From positions 744,001 to 808,000 of the forward strand of contig JAJFZO010000065.1 in assembly GCA_021397835.1 (NCBI GenBank): a stretch of DNA of 64,000 bases, read 5' to 3'. Position numbers and translations under genes: made by a program. Position 1 is the first letter of the stretch. The number at the start of each line of letters is the position of its first letter. The notes under the pieces are model-generated. The model was not told where the DNA came from, did no database searches, and worked only from the letters and a program-made list of their open reading frames with translations. Below are positions 1 to 14,074 of the stretch, piece by piece. Source of the stretch: Moringa oleifera. Taxonomy: Eukaryota; Streptophyta; Magnoliopsida; Brassicales; Moringaceae.

Positions 1-623
1 TTGAAAGAGCTAACCAGAGGGATAGCTCTTGGGTTGGGGTTAAGCTCACAATAAAGAACATCTCCATATTCGTTCATCGCATAGAATTGGCCTTTGTAGA
101 ACATAATGTCATGAAAAGGATGTCCTTGAGAATCCAAATATGTCCATTTCGGATCTTCCGGTCTACAATAGGCTAGTCTACGATCAACACTGAATATGAC
201 AAGAACCAGGCAACCAGAGTCTAATGGCGTTGTTGATATTACGGCCCTCTTTATGAACTCTTCCACAATCGTGACGATGGAGAAGTATTCTTGGAGTTGA
301 GGATACTCAAAGTTACTAATTCTGGGGAGTAGGATTTGGGTTCTTGATAAAGGGTTCAATAGGTGAATCTCATGAGGCCAAGCAAGGCTTATTACGAGCA
401 GCCAGCCATTAGTACAGCCGCAAATCCAATGCCCTCGGACCTCGGGTAGAGAGAGCCTTTTTGTTTCTTGCTTTGTGATATCACACAGAACCATCGCATC
501 GTATTCGCTGCCATCGCCAGAAATCAAAAGTGAAGGTATTGAATTACAGCCGTCTTTAAGATTGTTGAAGTTCGCTTCTAGAAGTCCTTGTGGCAAACAG
601 GACCAAGAAGAAGAGTCTTCCAT
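1..623 (-). CDS. KIB1-4 / DUF295 beta-propeller protein, 3' end outside the window
   Basis: The minus strand is open from an ATG at 623 to the left edge, giving 207 residues with no stop. The translation has the DUF295 (KIB1-4 beta-propeller) pattern: a CGCTNGWLLV blade near residue 75, then HLLNPLSRTQILLP, and later a CRPEDPKWTYLDS and FHDIMFYKGQFYAMNEYGDV stretch. In plants this domain often follows an F-box, and such proteins act as SCF substrate adaptors or have unknown roles. Here no F-box precedes the propeller: the ATG lies just downstream of what looks like a 5'-UTR intron (652-736), so the protein seems to start inside the propeller region. Function beyond the family is not readable. 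The C-terminus is missing only because the window ends. Confidence 0.8.
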   Translation of the reverse strand, partial: MEDSSSWSCLPQGLLEANFNNLKDGCNSIPSLLISGDGSEYDAMVLCDITKQETKRLSLPEVRGHWICGCTNGWLLVISLAWPHEIHLLNPLSRTQILLPRISNFEYPQLQEYFSIVTIVEEFIKRAVISTTPLDSGCLVLVIFSVDRRLAYCRPEDPKWTYLDSQGHPFHDIMFYKGQFYAMNEYGDVLYCELNPNPRAIPLVSSF

Positions 624-651
624 GGAGATAGCAGTCAAGATCAAAGTGTGG

Positions 652-736
652 CTAGAAAAAAAGACAAACAAGATAAGTGTATGTGCATGAATGCAGAGAG
701 AGAAAAGGGGGGGGGGGGGAGAGAGAGAGTACTTAC
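652..736 (-). other. Probable 5'-UTR intron of the KIB/DUF295 gene with C homopolymer
   Basis: Read on the minus strand, GTAAGTAC at 736 is a near-perfect donor and a T-rich stretch ending in TTTCTAG at 652 is a good acceptor. The result is an 85-nt intron lying 28 nt upstream of the ATG at 623. It contains a (CT)n stretch and an uninterrupted run of about 14 C (G on the plus strand, near 707-719). The leader exon would run upstream from 737 to about 830. This is inferred from splice consensus only. Confidence 0.55.
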
Positions 737-830
737 TTTGGTAATTAATTCTTGTTCTTGGTTTTATTTCCTTCTTCCTCGATTCTTAGTTCCTCCTCAG
801 GTCTCTTCGTGAAGTCTCCTCCAGTGGGTG

Positions 831-1785
831 ACTACAGGTTGAATATTGTGTAGGAAATGATGATTCTAAACATTACAGTAATGATGTGTGTCCATAGCAA
901 ATATTCTTCACTTCTTTCTAGTTTATCGATGAAACTTGCTCTATTTCACAATTTAAACTCATAGGCTTCTACAATTATAAAACTTTAATCTTGTAATACC
1001 CAATCCAACCACAGTTATTTACATGTGTATGCATACATATACCATTAACCCTCATCTTGTTCCACTTTTCATATCAGTATCTTAATATTTAAATTGGAAG
1101 AATCTTTGAGGATACTTTATAACAGGTCCTATGAGAAGCATTTCATCACACAATAAGACCCGTCCAGCCAGAGACTTTCCTACCAAACTTATCTATCATA
1201 TGAATCAACCCAGTGGTCATTGTGATCCTGGACAGTAACTAATGAGATCAATAGAGTCTGAGCAAAAGACATCCTTAGCTACACAGCTGCACTATACTTT
1301 CTCCCCATGGTCCCTTCTGCACAGAAAAACAATGACAAAGCCTCAACTGATAATTTTTGCCCATCCATACTCCACTTGAATTTTTGGTCTCTACCCAAGT
1401 ATAAGCAAGAAGAAGCTTGGATAAAATCATCTGTTTAGTAATATTTATTTCTCTTTTCTTCAATATTAGAAAAGAAAACAGACAGATTCATGCCCCAAGA
1501 TCCCGGTTCAGGCAAAAATTACTCTGACCAGATAAAATCTCAGGAACATAACAAACCAGGAAGAGAGAAATTCCACACCACATAATTTACCATTGACAAG
1601 TAGCACAAGAAACAAAGATCTTAAGGATTTGCAGCGCTATGCACCACACTACTGCAGGCACTATCTTAGACTTGCTATCTAAGCACCATACATATCAGAG
1701 ATTAGTCTCTCAAAGTTCCTAAAGCCACTGAGTATTAACCATTAATACCTCCATCCTACCACATTAAACCTACCAAACCTACTAG
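831..1785. other. Spacer and 3' flank of SUMO
   Basis: AT-rich sequence between the KIB-type gene leader and the SUMO stop codon. The half next to 1785 is likely the SUMO 3' UTR (minus strand). Only short unsupported reading frames occur here and no RNA gene or repeat was seen. Confidence 0.5.
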
Positions 1786-3468
<1,683 letters not shown>

Positions 3469-6400
3469 TTTGCCTTTTCCTTGTCTGGGCCGAAAAGTTC
3501 CGGAACCCGACTATCTGATAATTTACTGCCGCAGAATCACAAGATCAAACAACAAACTCGAACCACTTCTAAGAATCCGTTTGGTTCTCCCTCTCTCCTC
3601 TGCCACTTTTAAGCGAAGTAAATGATGGAAACAGGTGGGGATTTCGGCGGGCAATTGACGGTGGAGATGAAACTGATGGAGACTGATCGGACGGTAAAAA
3701 GAATAGGGTTCTCATCTTCAAACGACATCGTTTTTCTTGTTCCGGTTTCCGATGGCCACAAAAGATCACCTGAAAGCCCAAATGAAATCTCGTTTATCTG
3801 CAAAGATGGGTCTTCACTATTCAAAGAACAGTTTGGGGTCAACCCAACAGAGATAACATGGATCTGGTCTTCACAAAGCGTGGAAGGCAATCAAGCCCAT
3901 CCATTTAGTTTTACACGTTACATTGGATCCAACCGTCAGCACATACTTGACCCGACATATGCCCTTTGACTTCTTCAAGGAAATTCACTTTTTCTCATTC
4001 ATTTCTGTAATTTAAAAAATATCCAATAACATATTTCATACAATAAATTATAAAATTAATGGTAATTTTCAAAAAAAATAAATTATATCCATTTTTAACT
4101 TATTTTAATATATTTATTAAATCAATTATATACTTAGTCTTTTGAATTGGTTAAAATTAAATATCTTTCAAGCGTATCATAATTTTTAAAAAAAAATATT
4201 CACGAATTATTTTTTATTTTTAAAATTTTGATAATATAAATTTTTAAAAAATTGTACCCAAAGATTTTTAAAATTTTTTTGCTATAGGGATTTAAATATT
4301 ATTTATATTTATAAAAAAATAAGTTAAAACCTATTTCACAAAATTTTTAATTTAAATATAAATAATTTTTGAATAAAATATAAATTAAACAAAATAAAAA
4401 CATATATACAACTAATTTAATTAATATCTAAAATTTTTTATATAAAATTCAGAGTTGTTGTGTTTATTCTAAAATTAAGGAATATTTTTCATAATTAATA
4501 ACATGATTGAATTAACTAATCCCTATGTATAATTTTAATTTTATTTAAAATAAAACTTTACTCATAAATGATAATAAAAATGTAAGAACCAAACTGAAAG
4601 GCCTAATATAAAGGAGACACGGCCCTGTTAGATGAACCCAAGGGACCGGCACATGATATGTTTCATTATTGTTAAGACCAACCATTAAATTAAAATGGGT
4701 AAGGTCAGATTTTCCCAACCCAACTTACCCACTCCAGGCATAAAGCACCAAATCACAATGCAAAAAACAATGGTTATATTGTAATTTAGCTATCATTGCT
4801 ACATTTCTCTTAATTTTTAATTTTTATTAAAGTTGTAAAAAAAAACCGGTTCATCTAATTCGAATTAAATATCCGAATTTGGTAACCACATCAAAGTAAT
4901 TTTCATGATTTTAGACGACGAAAACTTCAGGGGGGGGGGGTAGGTGTTGAAACAATACCATAATGTCTTTTTTCTTTGTCTACAAACGTTAATTAATTAA
5001 CTATGGTCAAAATCTTTTTCTTTGATTTTGTAAGTATGCCCATATTATAATGTCATTTAAATGGAGATAATTGTGAGTCAAATTAATTACCATTGCCATA
5101 TAATTAAATAATTTCATTAAAAGGGAGATAATTGTAAGTCAAATTAATTGCCATTACCATATAATTAAGTGTTTAGTACTTCAAAGCAAGAAAACATGAC
5201 AGTCAAGCGTAGTAGCCAATATTCATCACGTGAGGTCTGGGTGTCTTTCTCGGTAAACTAAAACTAACGAGATCTGGAAAACCAAGAAATTCCCTGAAGG
5301 AGAATGTGGACACGATGACTTAAGACACCCGAAGGGGAAGGAAAAAAAGTAGAAGATACAAAAGAAACAGTGACTCAGGACATTGTAAACCTTGTGGTTC
5401 TTTTTCAAAACAGCCGTTGAAGAAGGTGAAGCCATTGATTCCCCTGTCTCCATCTTATGACGAGTGACTCTTCTGTCTCTGTCTCCCATTTCTCAATGGT
5501 TAAGTCTCTTATGGTCTCCAATGGCTTCCATGGGCAATGATGCGAAAGCCCCAAGTCTTTATCGATGACAAAGATTTTGATAATCTTCACTTAACCACCT
5601 TTATTTCTTCTTTCGAAATTAAGAAAAACATAATGTTAAGTAGTGATATGTCGCTTAATGACGTTGAATTTTAAGTTTTATTGTTATTTAATGATATAAT
5701 TATTCGGATAAAATTTTCAACATAGTCAAAAAAATAATAATATATCTTAAATAAGATATTTATATTTATAAATTTAAATTTATGCATCTGTAAAAGATAT
5801 AACATGTTTTAAATTTAAATTTATAATTTTTTAAAAAATCCAAATCAAATAAAAAAATATTAGTAGAACTTAATAGCTGCAAACAATTTGACGTCAATGA
5901 GATTGAATATTTTTGAATTATCAATTATGTGACTTGGATTGCTATAGATTAGGACTATAGTGTCATCATAATCAACTTGAAGACTAATTAAGTAATTAAC
6001 AATAGGTAGTTGTTGTGTAAAATATGTTATGAACATAAAATATGGTCTATTTAAGCTTTCAACATTATCCTTTCTTTAATTATTCGGAGGCTAAACATCA
6101 ACTAATAATTAAACAATGAAAAAATAAAAACCCCAAAACAATAGACTTGAAATCCAGAACCGAGATTTGGATTAATCTTCTCGGGCAAATTGGATAAGAT
6201 GACCATTCTTGCTGTCTAAGGTTTCCTGGTATGAACCTTACGACCTTATCAGTGGTTGTGAATAGATATTTAGCCGACATTTCTTAAAAATTTAATTCAC
6301 AACTGCATGATTGTGGCATAACAAGATATTCATACTTGTACCTTCAATGCCATGAAGAATTTTGTATTATGCCAACAAGAATCTTCAAATGGTAAATAAT

Positions 6401-7027
6401 CTTATAAAAATTAAATTAATTGTATACAATTTGATAATGTTGGCTTAAATTTTTACATTTTATTTTTGTTTAAAAATTTTATAAATAAATAATATTAAAA
6501 AATTAGAAATTAAAAATATTTATATAAAAATAAATCAAAATCACATCAATGACATTAATATACGAAAGATTGTTCCAATCAACTTGCAATCATGTTAATT
6601 AGGAAACGTGACAAGCTAACGTTCCATTTTAGGGGAAAAATTAAAAACACCATAGGGTGAAATTGGGAATTATACAGTGCACCTAACGTCTATGTCCTCA
6701 AAAGGAACCATATGGCCCATTTTCCGCTTATTAGGCCAACAATCTACTATCGCTATGCAGGTGATTCTTGTGATCTGTGAAGAGATCAGACACGTGAACG
6801 GTTGTCAAGACATCATACTGTAACCAAGAGTACGGAGGTCAGAATGGATCATTACCGGAATCTAACATCAACGGTCAAGTTGGTGGTTTTTGTTGGCTGC
6901 CAGACATGGAAGTAAAATAAACAAAAGAAACTTTTTTTTTTTTTTTGGTTAACTTCAATCTCCCTGAGTGGGTCCTACCACCCCTTTCTCCATTCAAGCA
7001 CGAACACCCACTTCCTCTGTATCAGCC
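3469..7027. other. AT-rich spacer between SUMO and the glucanase gene
   Basis: The first 150-250 bases should hold the SUMO leader and promoter (minus strand), and the last several hundred the glucanase promoter, including a CACGTG near 6791. Between about 3990 and 6700 the DNA is strongly AT-rich. Less AT-rich islands sit near 4610-4760 and 5220-5590. A run of about 11 G occurs near 4930. No supported gene, tRNA or transposon end was found. Confidence 0.6.
5053..5168. repeat. Two-copy tandem repeat, unit 61 bp
   Basis: The stretch beginning TCATTTAAATGGAGATAATT at 5053 is repeated from 5114 with a few substitutions. Both copies contain GGAGATAATTGT, AGTCAAATTAATT and CCATATAATTAA in the same order. 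The spacing is 61 bp and the second copy is slightly shorter. Confidence 0.8.
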
Positions 7028-7035
7028 TATAAAAT
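7028..7035 (+). promoter_or_regulatory. TATA box of the glucanase gene
   Basis: TATAAAAT occurs 110 bp upstream of the ATG at 7138. A start site about 30 bp downstream would give a leader of roughly 75-80 nt, which contains the (TC)n run at about 7073-7091. Position and sequence fit a plant core promoter. Confidence 0.6.
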
Positions 7036-7137
7036 CACAATGATATCCACACTGAAACCGAATAATCAAATCTCTCTCTCTCTCTCTCTCTTCTTTGTTC
7101 TTCTTCTCTCATGCTCTGCTTCTCTCTGGTTCAGAGC

Positions 7138-9089
7138 ATGGCTGCTTTCATGTTCTCTTGCTTCGTTTTTCTCGTCGCAACTGTTCCCCTTGCATTTGCA
7201 GGTACTGTATATATATAAACTATACACGTAAGTGTTGCGTATGTACGATCATTTTGTAGATGAGTATAATTTCCGTTTTCTCTTCTTTTGGCAGATTCTG
7301 GTGAAGTAGGAGTAAACTATGGCCGAGTGGCGAACGACCTGCCTTCTCCGGCAAAAGTGGTGGATCTCTTGAAATCACAGGGGCTCAACAGAGTTAAGTT
7401 GTACGATACTGACGCAGATGTGTTGACTGCACTCGCCGACTCCGGCATAGACGTTGTCGTCGCGCTTCCCAACGAGCTCCTCTCCTCCGCTGCGAATGAC
7501 CAAACATTCGCTGACAACTGGGTCCAAGCGAATATCTCTCGGTTTTACCCTGCTACCCGGATCCAAGCCATTTCCGTAGGCAACGAAGTTTTCGTCGACC
7601 CAAAAAATACGACCCCGTTCCTCGTGCCTGCCATGAGAAACGTTCACAATTCACTGCGCAAGTACAACCTCGATTCATCTGTCAAAATCTCTTCACCTAT
7701 AGCTCTTAGCGCGCTCCAGAACTCCTACCCATCTTCTTCCGGGTCTTTCAAACCCGATTTAGTCGAACCCGTGATCAAACCCATGTTGGATTTTCTTCGT
7801 GAAACTGGTTCGTATCTAATGGTGAACGCATACCCGTTTTTCGCTTACGCAGACAACTCGGATAAAATCTCCTTGGATTACGCTTTGTTTAAAGAAAACC
7901 CGGGTGTGGTAGATTCAGGAAACGGATTGAAATACTACAGCCTTTTTGAAGCTCAGCTAGATGCGGTTTTCGCTGCCATGTCAGCTCTCACATACGACGA
8001 CGTAAAGATGGTGGTGACGGAAACCGGGTGGCCCTCAAAGGGTGACGAGAAGGAGGTTGGTGCGAGTGAAGAGAATGCGGCGTCGTATAACGGCAACTTG
8101 GTGCGCAGGATTCTAACGGGTAAGGGGACCCCACTGAGACCGGAGGACCCACTCAACGTCTACCTCTTCGCTTTGTTCAACGAGAACCAGAAGCCGGGCC
8201 CCACCTCCGAGAGAAATTACGGTTTGTTTTATCCAAGCGAGCAGAAAGTATACGACATACCATTCACGCAAGAGGACTTGAAAAGCGAACAGTCAACGCC
8301 GGTCAACAGCAGCAAGAGCCAGGTTCCGGTTAGCGGTGGTGACGTCTCACCGGAATCGGTAGGGCAGACATGGTGTGTAGCCAGTGGAAATGCTGGGGCT
8401 AAGAAGCTGCAGGCCGCGCTTGATTATGCTTGCGGCGAGGGAGGAGCTGATTGCCGTCCGATTCAACCCGGTGCCACGTGTTATAATCCAAACTCCCTGG
8501 AGGCGCACGCTTCATACGCTTTCAACAGTTACTATCAGAAGAAAGCTCGGGGCGCTGGCACGTGCAACTTCGGTGGTGCAGCTTACGTGGTCACTCAATC
8601 ACCAAGTGCGATTCCTATCCCTCCTCTCTCTCACTTAATCATTTCTCTTTTTTTCTCGTCAAATTAAAAAAATTTCACTTTGCCATGCAAATATAAAATA
8701 AAGAAAATTTATTTAGAAAACCAACAATTTGACCCCTTGGGTCTGACAAGGGGTATCTCTGTTGTCAAGTTTAGGAGCAATTATCCTCTTCTTTGTATCT
8801 TGTCAATAGTAGAAATCAAGATTAAATGAAATCATTAATAGTTAGGTGACGGTCCTATAAATCAAAACCATATATTATATGCAAATTTATCATTTCCCCT
8901 AATTATTAAATATATAGTAGGGAAATGAATGATATGTCAACAATTTCAGCTAGGAAAGCGAAAGCACTTTTTGTACAAAATTCAATTATGATCATTATTA
9001 ATATAGGCAAAATTGACTTTTTAGGGCTAATGATTATGGGCGTTTGTGTTGCAGGATTTGGGAATTGTGAGTTCCCCACAGGGTACTAG
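7138..9089 (+). CDS. Glucan endo-1,3-beta-glucosidase (GH17) with C-terminal X8/CBM43 domain
   Basis: This enzyme hydrolyses beta-1,3-glucan (callose) in the apoplast or cell wall; the X8 module binds the glucan. Exons are 7138-7201, 7295-8605 and 9055-9089, 469 residues in all. Residues 1-21 form a signal peptide ending in PLAFA. The GH17 barrel follows, with the acid/base Glu in SVGNEV (about residue 119) and the nucleophile Glu in VVTETGWPSKG (about 264). After a Ser-rich linker the X8 domain starts at TWCVASG (about 380) and has all six cysteines, the last in GNCEFPTGY, which is also the C-terminus. No GPI-anchor signal follows, so the spliced form should be secreted and soluble. Retention of intron 2 would replace the last eleven residues, including the sixth cysteine, with a hydrophobic tail. 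The second exon start was fixed by the phase-1 join that restores the Asp after the signal peptide. Confidence 0.95.
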
Positions 9090-12000
9090 GTGGAAGAATA
9101 TGGGGCCGGGTTTGGTGGATTTCAGCCTGCCAGATTAATTGGGTCACTAAGCTTATTCTTTGGTGATGGGATCACAAAGACTATAGAGACACTTTTCTTT
9201 TCACATGTATTTATAGTTTATATTAAAATTATATAATATAGTATTTTATGATGGGTAGGCATGGTGGTTATCAATTTGGTTTGACCATTTTTGTCTATAG
9301 CTTATGTCTTTGCTTGTATTAATTTCATAGTGGATTTATAATATAATGATTTATTTTCATATAGTTATAGATTTTATAATACCAAGTGGAACAGAATGAC
9401 CTTTTTGTCCTCATCCTTTTGCTCTTATTCTCTTAATTCCCCTAATCCCAGATTCCCTTGCCTAACCTAATCAGATGCGTAAGGGCCCTTCCGGCTCCAA
9501 GTTAACCCAACCAGGTTGACCATTTGGGTGTGCTGTAATTTCGACCCACTGGACCATGTAGTCTACTTGACCCAAGGAGATCTCTTCCGGCCCACTCCAA
9601 AGGTTTCAAACGGCTGCTCGGCACAAGTTCAACTGTCGTGCTGGTCTAATCACATTTGTGCTGAAATTGATTTAACACGCCTCTGGGTTTTCTTAATGGG
9701 TATCTGGTTAGGTGAGTTAGGACTGGACTTGAAGCCTAACCCTACAAAATAGGGTTAATAGGTCATAAGTGATCTAGTAACTTTGGAAGGTGAACCACAT
9801 TTTGGTAACAGATTCTTGTGTTATATTTTTGTATTTTTAAAATAAATTATAAAAATTATTTTGAAATTTCACTAAAAAGAAAATAGAGAAAATTTTTAAA
9901 ATTTTACCTTACTGGGTCAAGTTTACCTATGAAAGTTTTAATCTAATTTAACTTAAATGTTTAGTCTCAACATTTATTAAAAATTAAAAATTAAAATATT
10001 TTATTCCGTGCAAATAAATTTTTTATTTTATTTTAAATTAAATTGATAATTTTAAATAATTGAGACACATTATTATTTTTTTAATAAATTAGTAATATAA
10101 TTTAAAAAATATAATTTCAAATTTAAAAAATTCGATATGTGATGTTTAATTTAAATATTTTTTAGATTAATAAAAAATTCAAATCTATACCTTAATTTTA
10201 ATATTTTTAATTAAAATAAAAATTTATATCTAAATGAATTTAAAAAATATAAAAGTTGAATTAATTAATTTAAAGTTTTTATAATTTTTACTTTGAATAA
10301 AGTAAACACATTTCCCATCAATTAAGGGACATAACAACCCATGTGGTTGCACGATATTTACGGAGTAGTATAGCTTCCTTATCTAATAATAATAATAAAA
10401 AAAAAATCTGAAACGGGAGGCTCGTGTTACGTAAATAATTACAGTGGGAATATAAATGTTGCGTGAACAAGTAAACCAGAAAATCATAGTCTGTGGCCAC
10501 TAGCCATCCAACAAACGAAGCACGGGACCGTAGCGTTAGCGTGTGGGCTTGGCAACAAAAGCCGAGCGTTCTTGGCTGTTGGTGCGCGTTAGGGCGCGGG
10601 AAGGTTGCGGTTGGTACGTTGCTGCTTTACGCCTATCCAAAAGCGTAATCTTCAAGGAAACCCTAAAATTCCTACCGCCTTTTTTTTTTTCCTCTTGCAA
10701 GAGACTCCCACCTTCTGTCCTTCGAATTTATTTTATTACTCTTTAGTTATTTTTAAAATATACTGAAAAAAATGGACATGTGATTTGATCTTGAGGAAGG
10801 CGTGAAAGCCTGTAAGGAATGCGACCTGTTTGGGTTACATGTTTGCTTGGTTCTTGGTTAGCATGTAATGGGAAGGACAGAAGGGGAACCAGCTGTCTGT
10901 TTCTAATTTTCATTATTCAAAATAATTCTTAACTTTTTAAAAAATACAATAAAAAGATAATATTTTGAATTGAATGATTAAGAACATTATGCCTGAAAAC
11001 CTTGAAATATAAGTCAAGTTCATTGCTCCTATGGTTGTAGACTGTCTGGCCTTTTCTCAGAGATGCTGACATGGCACGTGATTACTGGTCAGCTGGTAAT
11101 CTTATCCTGACCCTGAACGGAGCGTAGCCAGGCCACCCTCCCCCATTCAATTGTGGGCCCACACCCCGCACCCACCACCCCTTCAATCCGCCTGTACCTT
11201 GTGCTATCACGGCGCTCATTGCTTCTTTGCTTTCCACATTACCAAGATTTTCCTTTTTCTTTTCTTCCAAAAGGAAAGAAAAAATATATTTTTCGTTTTT
11301 ATTTAAAAAAGAAGATAGAGAGAAGGAGATCACTCACGGAAGCCGAACCGGTCAAAACCGGATTTAAATAATTCAGAAAACGGGCCCAAAGATAAGTGCG
11401 TGGACACGTGGCTGTCTGTTATGGATTGACGCCGTCTAAAAGAAAACACAGCTGTCGGTAAGCGTGATCCCGAGTCACGAGACGGGTCAGAGACACGGCT
11501 TATGCACCCTCCCCACCCACCACCCTGTATGATGCGACCGAAAAACCGGCTGCCTGCCCCGTTTAATCAATTAAAGCAACCACAGCATATGCCCCTTTTT
11601 ATTTTTTATTTTTTTGTAAAAATAAATAAAAATGCCAAATTCTGGCACTATGACGTGTTCTGTTCTATGGGGCCCACATGGAGGTGGTGGGGTTTGGTTG
11701 CTGGTGATGGCTTGGGTCTGAAGGGGGAAGGATTGGGTCAGTGACGGGTCTATCTGTAGAACTCTGGTCTTGGCAGTGGCCAGCGCCCTGCTCTGGGCCC
11801 CACAACACAAAGTCAAGCCCCTAAGGGTACCCTCCGATTTTATTTTATCCCATTTATGTCCCCTGCCACTATGGTAGTTTCCATCGGCTTCCAGGTCCTT
11901 TTAATAAATAGAAATAACAAATAACAAATTTACTGGTCAATATCACTCAAAAAAAAAAAAAAATAAAGAATCATAATTTCTTGCCTAATTGGTAATTTAA

Positions 12001-13800
12001 TTACCCAAATCCTTGATTATGAGACATATTTAATGCGTGGAATAATTAAAGGGCGTTTGACCCGAAATTCAAGAATTGCTCACTTAATTCCGTGTGGGCA
12101 CATAGATGCATTCACCCATCAAATCCATTAGGATCAAAGAAACTTCCCCCTAATTTGCCTCATTAAAATCATAATTATCTTAATTTACTTTATTAAAAAC
12201 GAGTCTCACATAAAATTAATTAAAAAAGAGTAAGCTTAATTATCTTTAGTCATAATCTAACCGGGCAAGAGTCCCATATGTTATAATTACAAAAGCTGTT
12301 GTAGGCATGCATTTGAAAATTACTAATTGCCTTTACTTAAACATGATGATGCTGCTAAAAGACAAGGACAAAATCGGTATTAAAATCATATAAAGTATTA
12401 TTCATTTCAATATTAATTGTCATTAATAATTTTATTTTAAAAATATTTATAAAATTAAGAGATATTATTAAAAAGTAAAAATAGCATGAATTAACCAATA
12501 ATTTATTATTTAATTATGATTTTTTAACACCAAAAACTTATGTAATGGGTTTCTGTAATCCATATCATGCATGTTCTCTGCTGGATATTAGCGGGAAATT
12601 AAAGGAAAAGTATATGAATTATGAGCCATCATGAACGGTTGTTATACCAATAAATGATTTATTTTTTATTAAAAAATTAGAAAACCGAAAAAGAAAAAGA
12701 TACGGTTTAGTGGGAAGAGGACTTTTTTGGCCTGCAATTATGCAGGGGATTAGCAAACTAATAAATTAGGGATTAAATTAAGGGTTTTTGATTAATTATG
12801 TCATTATTGATAATGAAATTTGATAATTAGAGAGCATATTCAGAGCCTTCCGTGGCGTCTGTGTTCTCACCGGGTGGATGCCGATACGGTGCGCTTAATG
12901 CGTAGGCGGGGTGGGCAAGGAAGAGATAAAAGAGGCTGCAAGTCCCAGTGAGAAACTGGCCCGAGTTTCTCAAAAGAATACAAAGAGGAAAAAGTTGGTC
13001 AAAAGCGGCTCTATTGGTGCACGTTTTGCGAGCAACATTTTCTTACTAATTATTTATTTTGAAGTTTTAAAATATTTAATAAGAAATAAGAAATATTTTT
13101 TTATTGATATTAACTCTCATTTTTATATACAATTTTAAAATTTAAATAATAATATTAAAAGTAATAAATAAATAATTATAATATTAATTGTATTAAATTA
13201 TCATTTATTATGATTTTTTTAAAAATTTAACACAACATAAATTAACAAAGAAACTGATCTAAAATAAAATAAAATGAAAAAATTAATATCAAAATTGTTG
13301 CTGGATTTGGGAAAAAGAAAGAATAAAAAAAAAAGTGAAGAAAATTAATTATTAGAATAAAAAAGAAATTAATATCTTGAACGTTTGGGAACAGTCGTGC
13401 ATAACGTGAAGGCACTAGATCCGGTGAGATCATGGCCATGGTTCGAATCCTGATCCTTCAATAATTCATAAAAATAATTTGCAGAAAATCTCTCCAAATC
13501 CAGGCCTCTCATGACCCGTACTCTTTCACTTGAGAGGGGGAAGATGAAAAAGACAAATTCAGAGAGAAGAAAGAAATTACTGTGAGGACATTAATGGAAA
13601 AGGGTAGGGTAGTTATGTCATTTTTGGTTGGAGATTATTTTGAATGCCGGGTAATTAAGAAAAGGAAAAGGAGCAATGGAGACCGGGTCGGTTTGTGGGG
13701 GCGAGAGAAGGTAGAGAAATCGAGAAAAGAAGGAAAGCCATTCTAGCCAGAGAAAACTTAAAAAAAGAAAAAAAGAAAAAAAAAAGAGGGATGAATAATG
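9090..13800. other. Long spacer between the glucanase and ERF genes
   Basis: The first about 250 bases are probably glucanase 3' UTR. Strongly AT-rich blocks (about 9830-10310, 12350-12550, 13040-13390) alternate with GC-richer ones (about 9480-9760, 10500-10720, 11040-11830, 12840-13010). The GC-richer block at 11.0-11.8 kb carries two CACGTG G-boxes, near 11076 and 11405, and could be a distal regulatory region of the ERF gene, but that is inference. Open frames here are short, lack recognisable domains and are contradicted by frames on the other strand. No tRNA or transposon end was recognised. Confidence 0.5.
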
Positions 13801-14074
13801 TTTAGAAGAGAAGAGAGGGCGCTTGCTGGTGCCATCCAGTTCCCATCCCACCTATCGCCTCTCTTCTTCCCCCTTCCCTCTCTCCCAATCTATCCTCTCA
13901 CTTTCCTCTCTCTTTCTCTCGACCCATTATCTTCTTCCTTTTCTTCCTTCGCCATTTCTTCTTTAATGACAGCCTTTTATTCTCAGTGATAATCGGTTTC
14001 TTTAGATTTCTTTCACTAGTTTATCTACTTCCTGAGTCTGTCGTCTCTCCTCTCTCTTTTGTCTATTTGGCGCT
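13801..14074 (+). promoter_or_regulatory. Pyrimidine-rich leader of the ERF gene
   Basis: From about 13850 to 14065 the plus strand is dominated by CT runs such as CTCTCTCTTTCTCTCG, directly ahead of the ATG at 14075. Such tracts are common in plant 5' UTRs. I see no clear TATA box and the start site is not determinable. Confidence 0.4.

Noticed and set aside
3622..3969. Plus-strand open frame of 115 codons upstream of SUMO
   Set aside because: It lies over the likely SUMO leader and promoter, overlaps a similar-length frame on the other strand and has no recognisable domain.
9516..9752. Open frame of 78 codons in the spacer after the glucanase
   Set aside because: No domain, no splice or promoter context; composition suggests an old spacer fragment rather than a gene.
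13410..13470. tRNA-like GGTTCGAATCC motif
   Set aside because: The bases on both sides do not form a T-arm stem (only two pairs) and no acceptor or anticodon arm could be folded.
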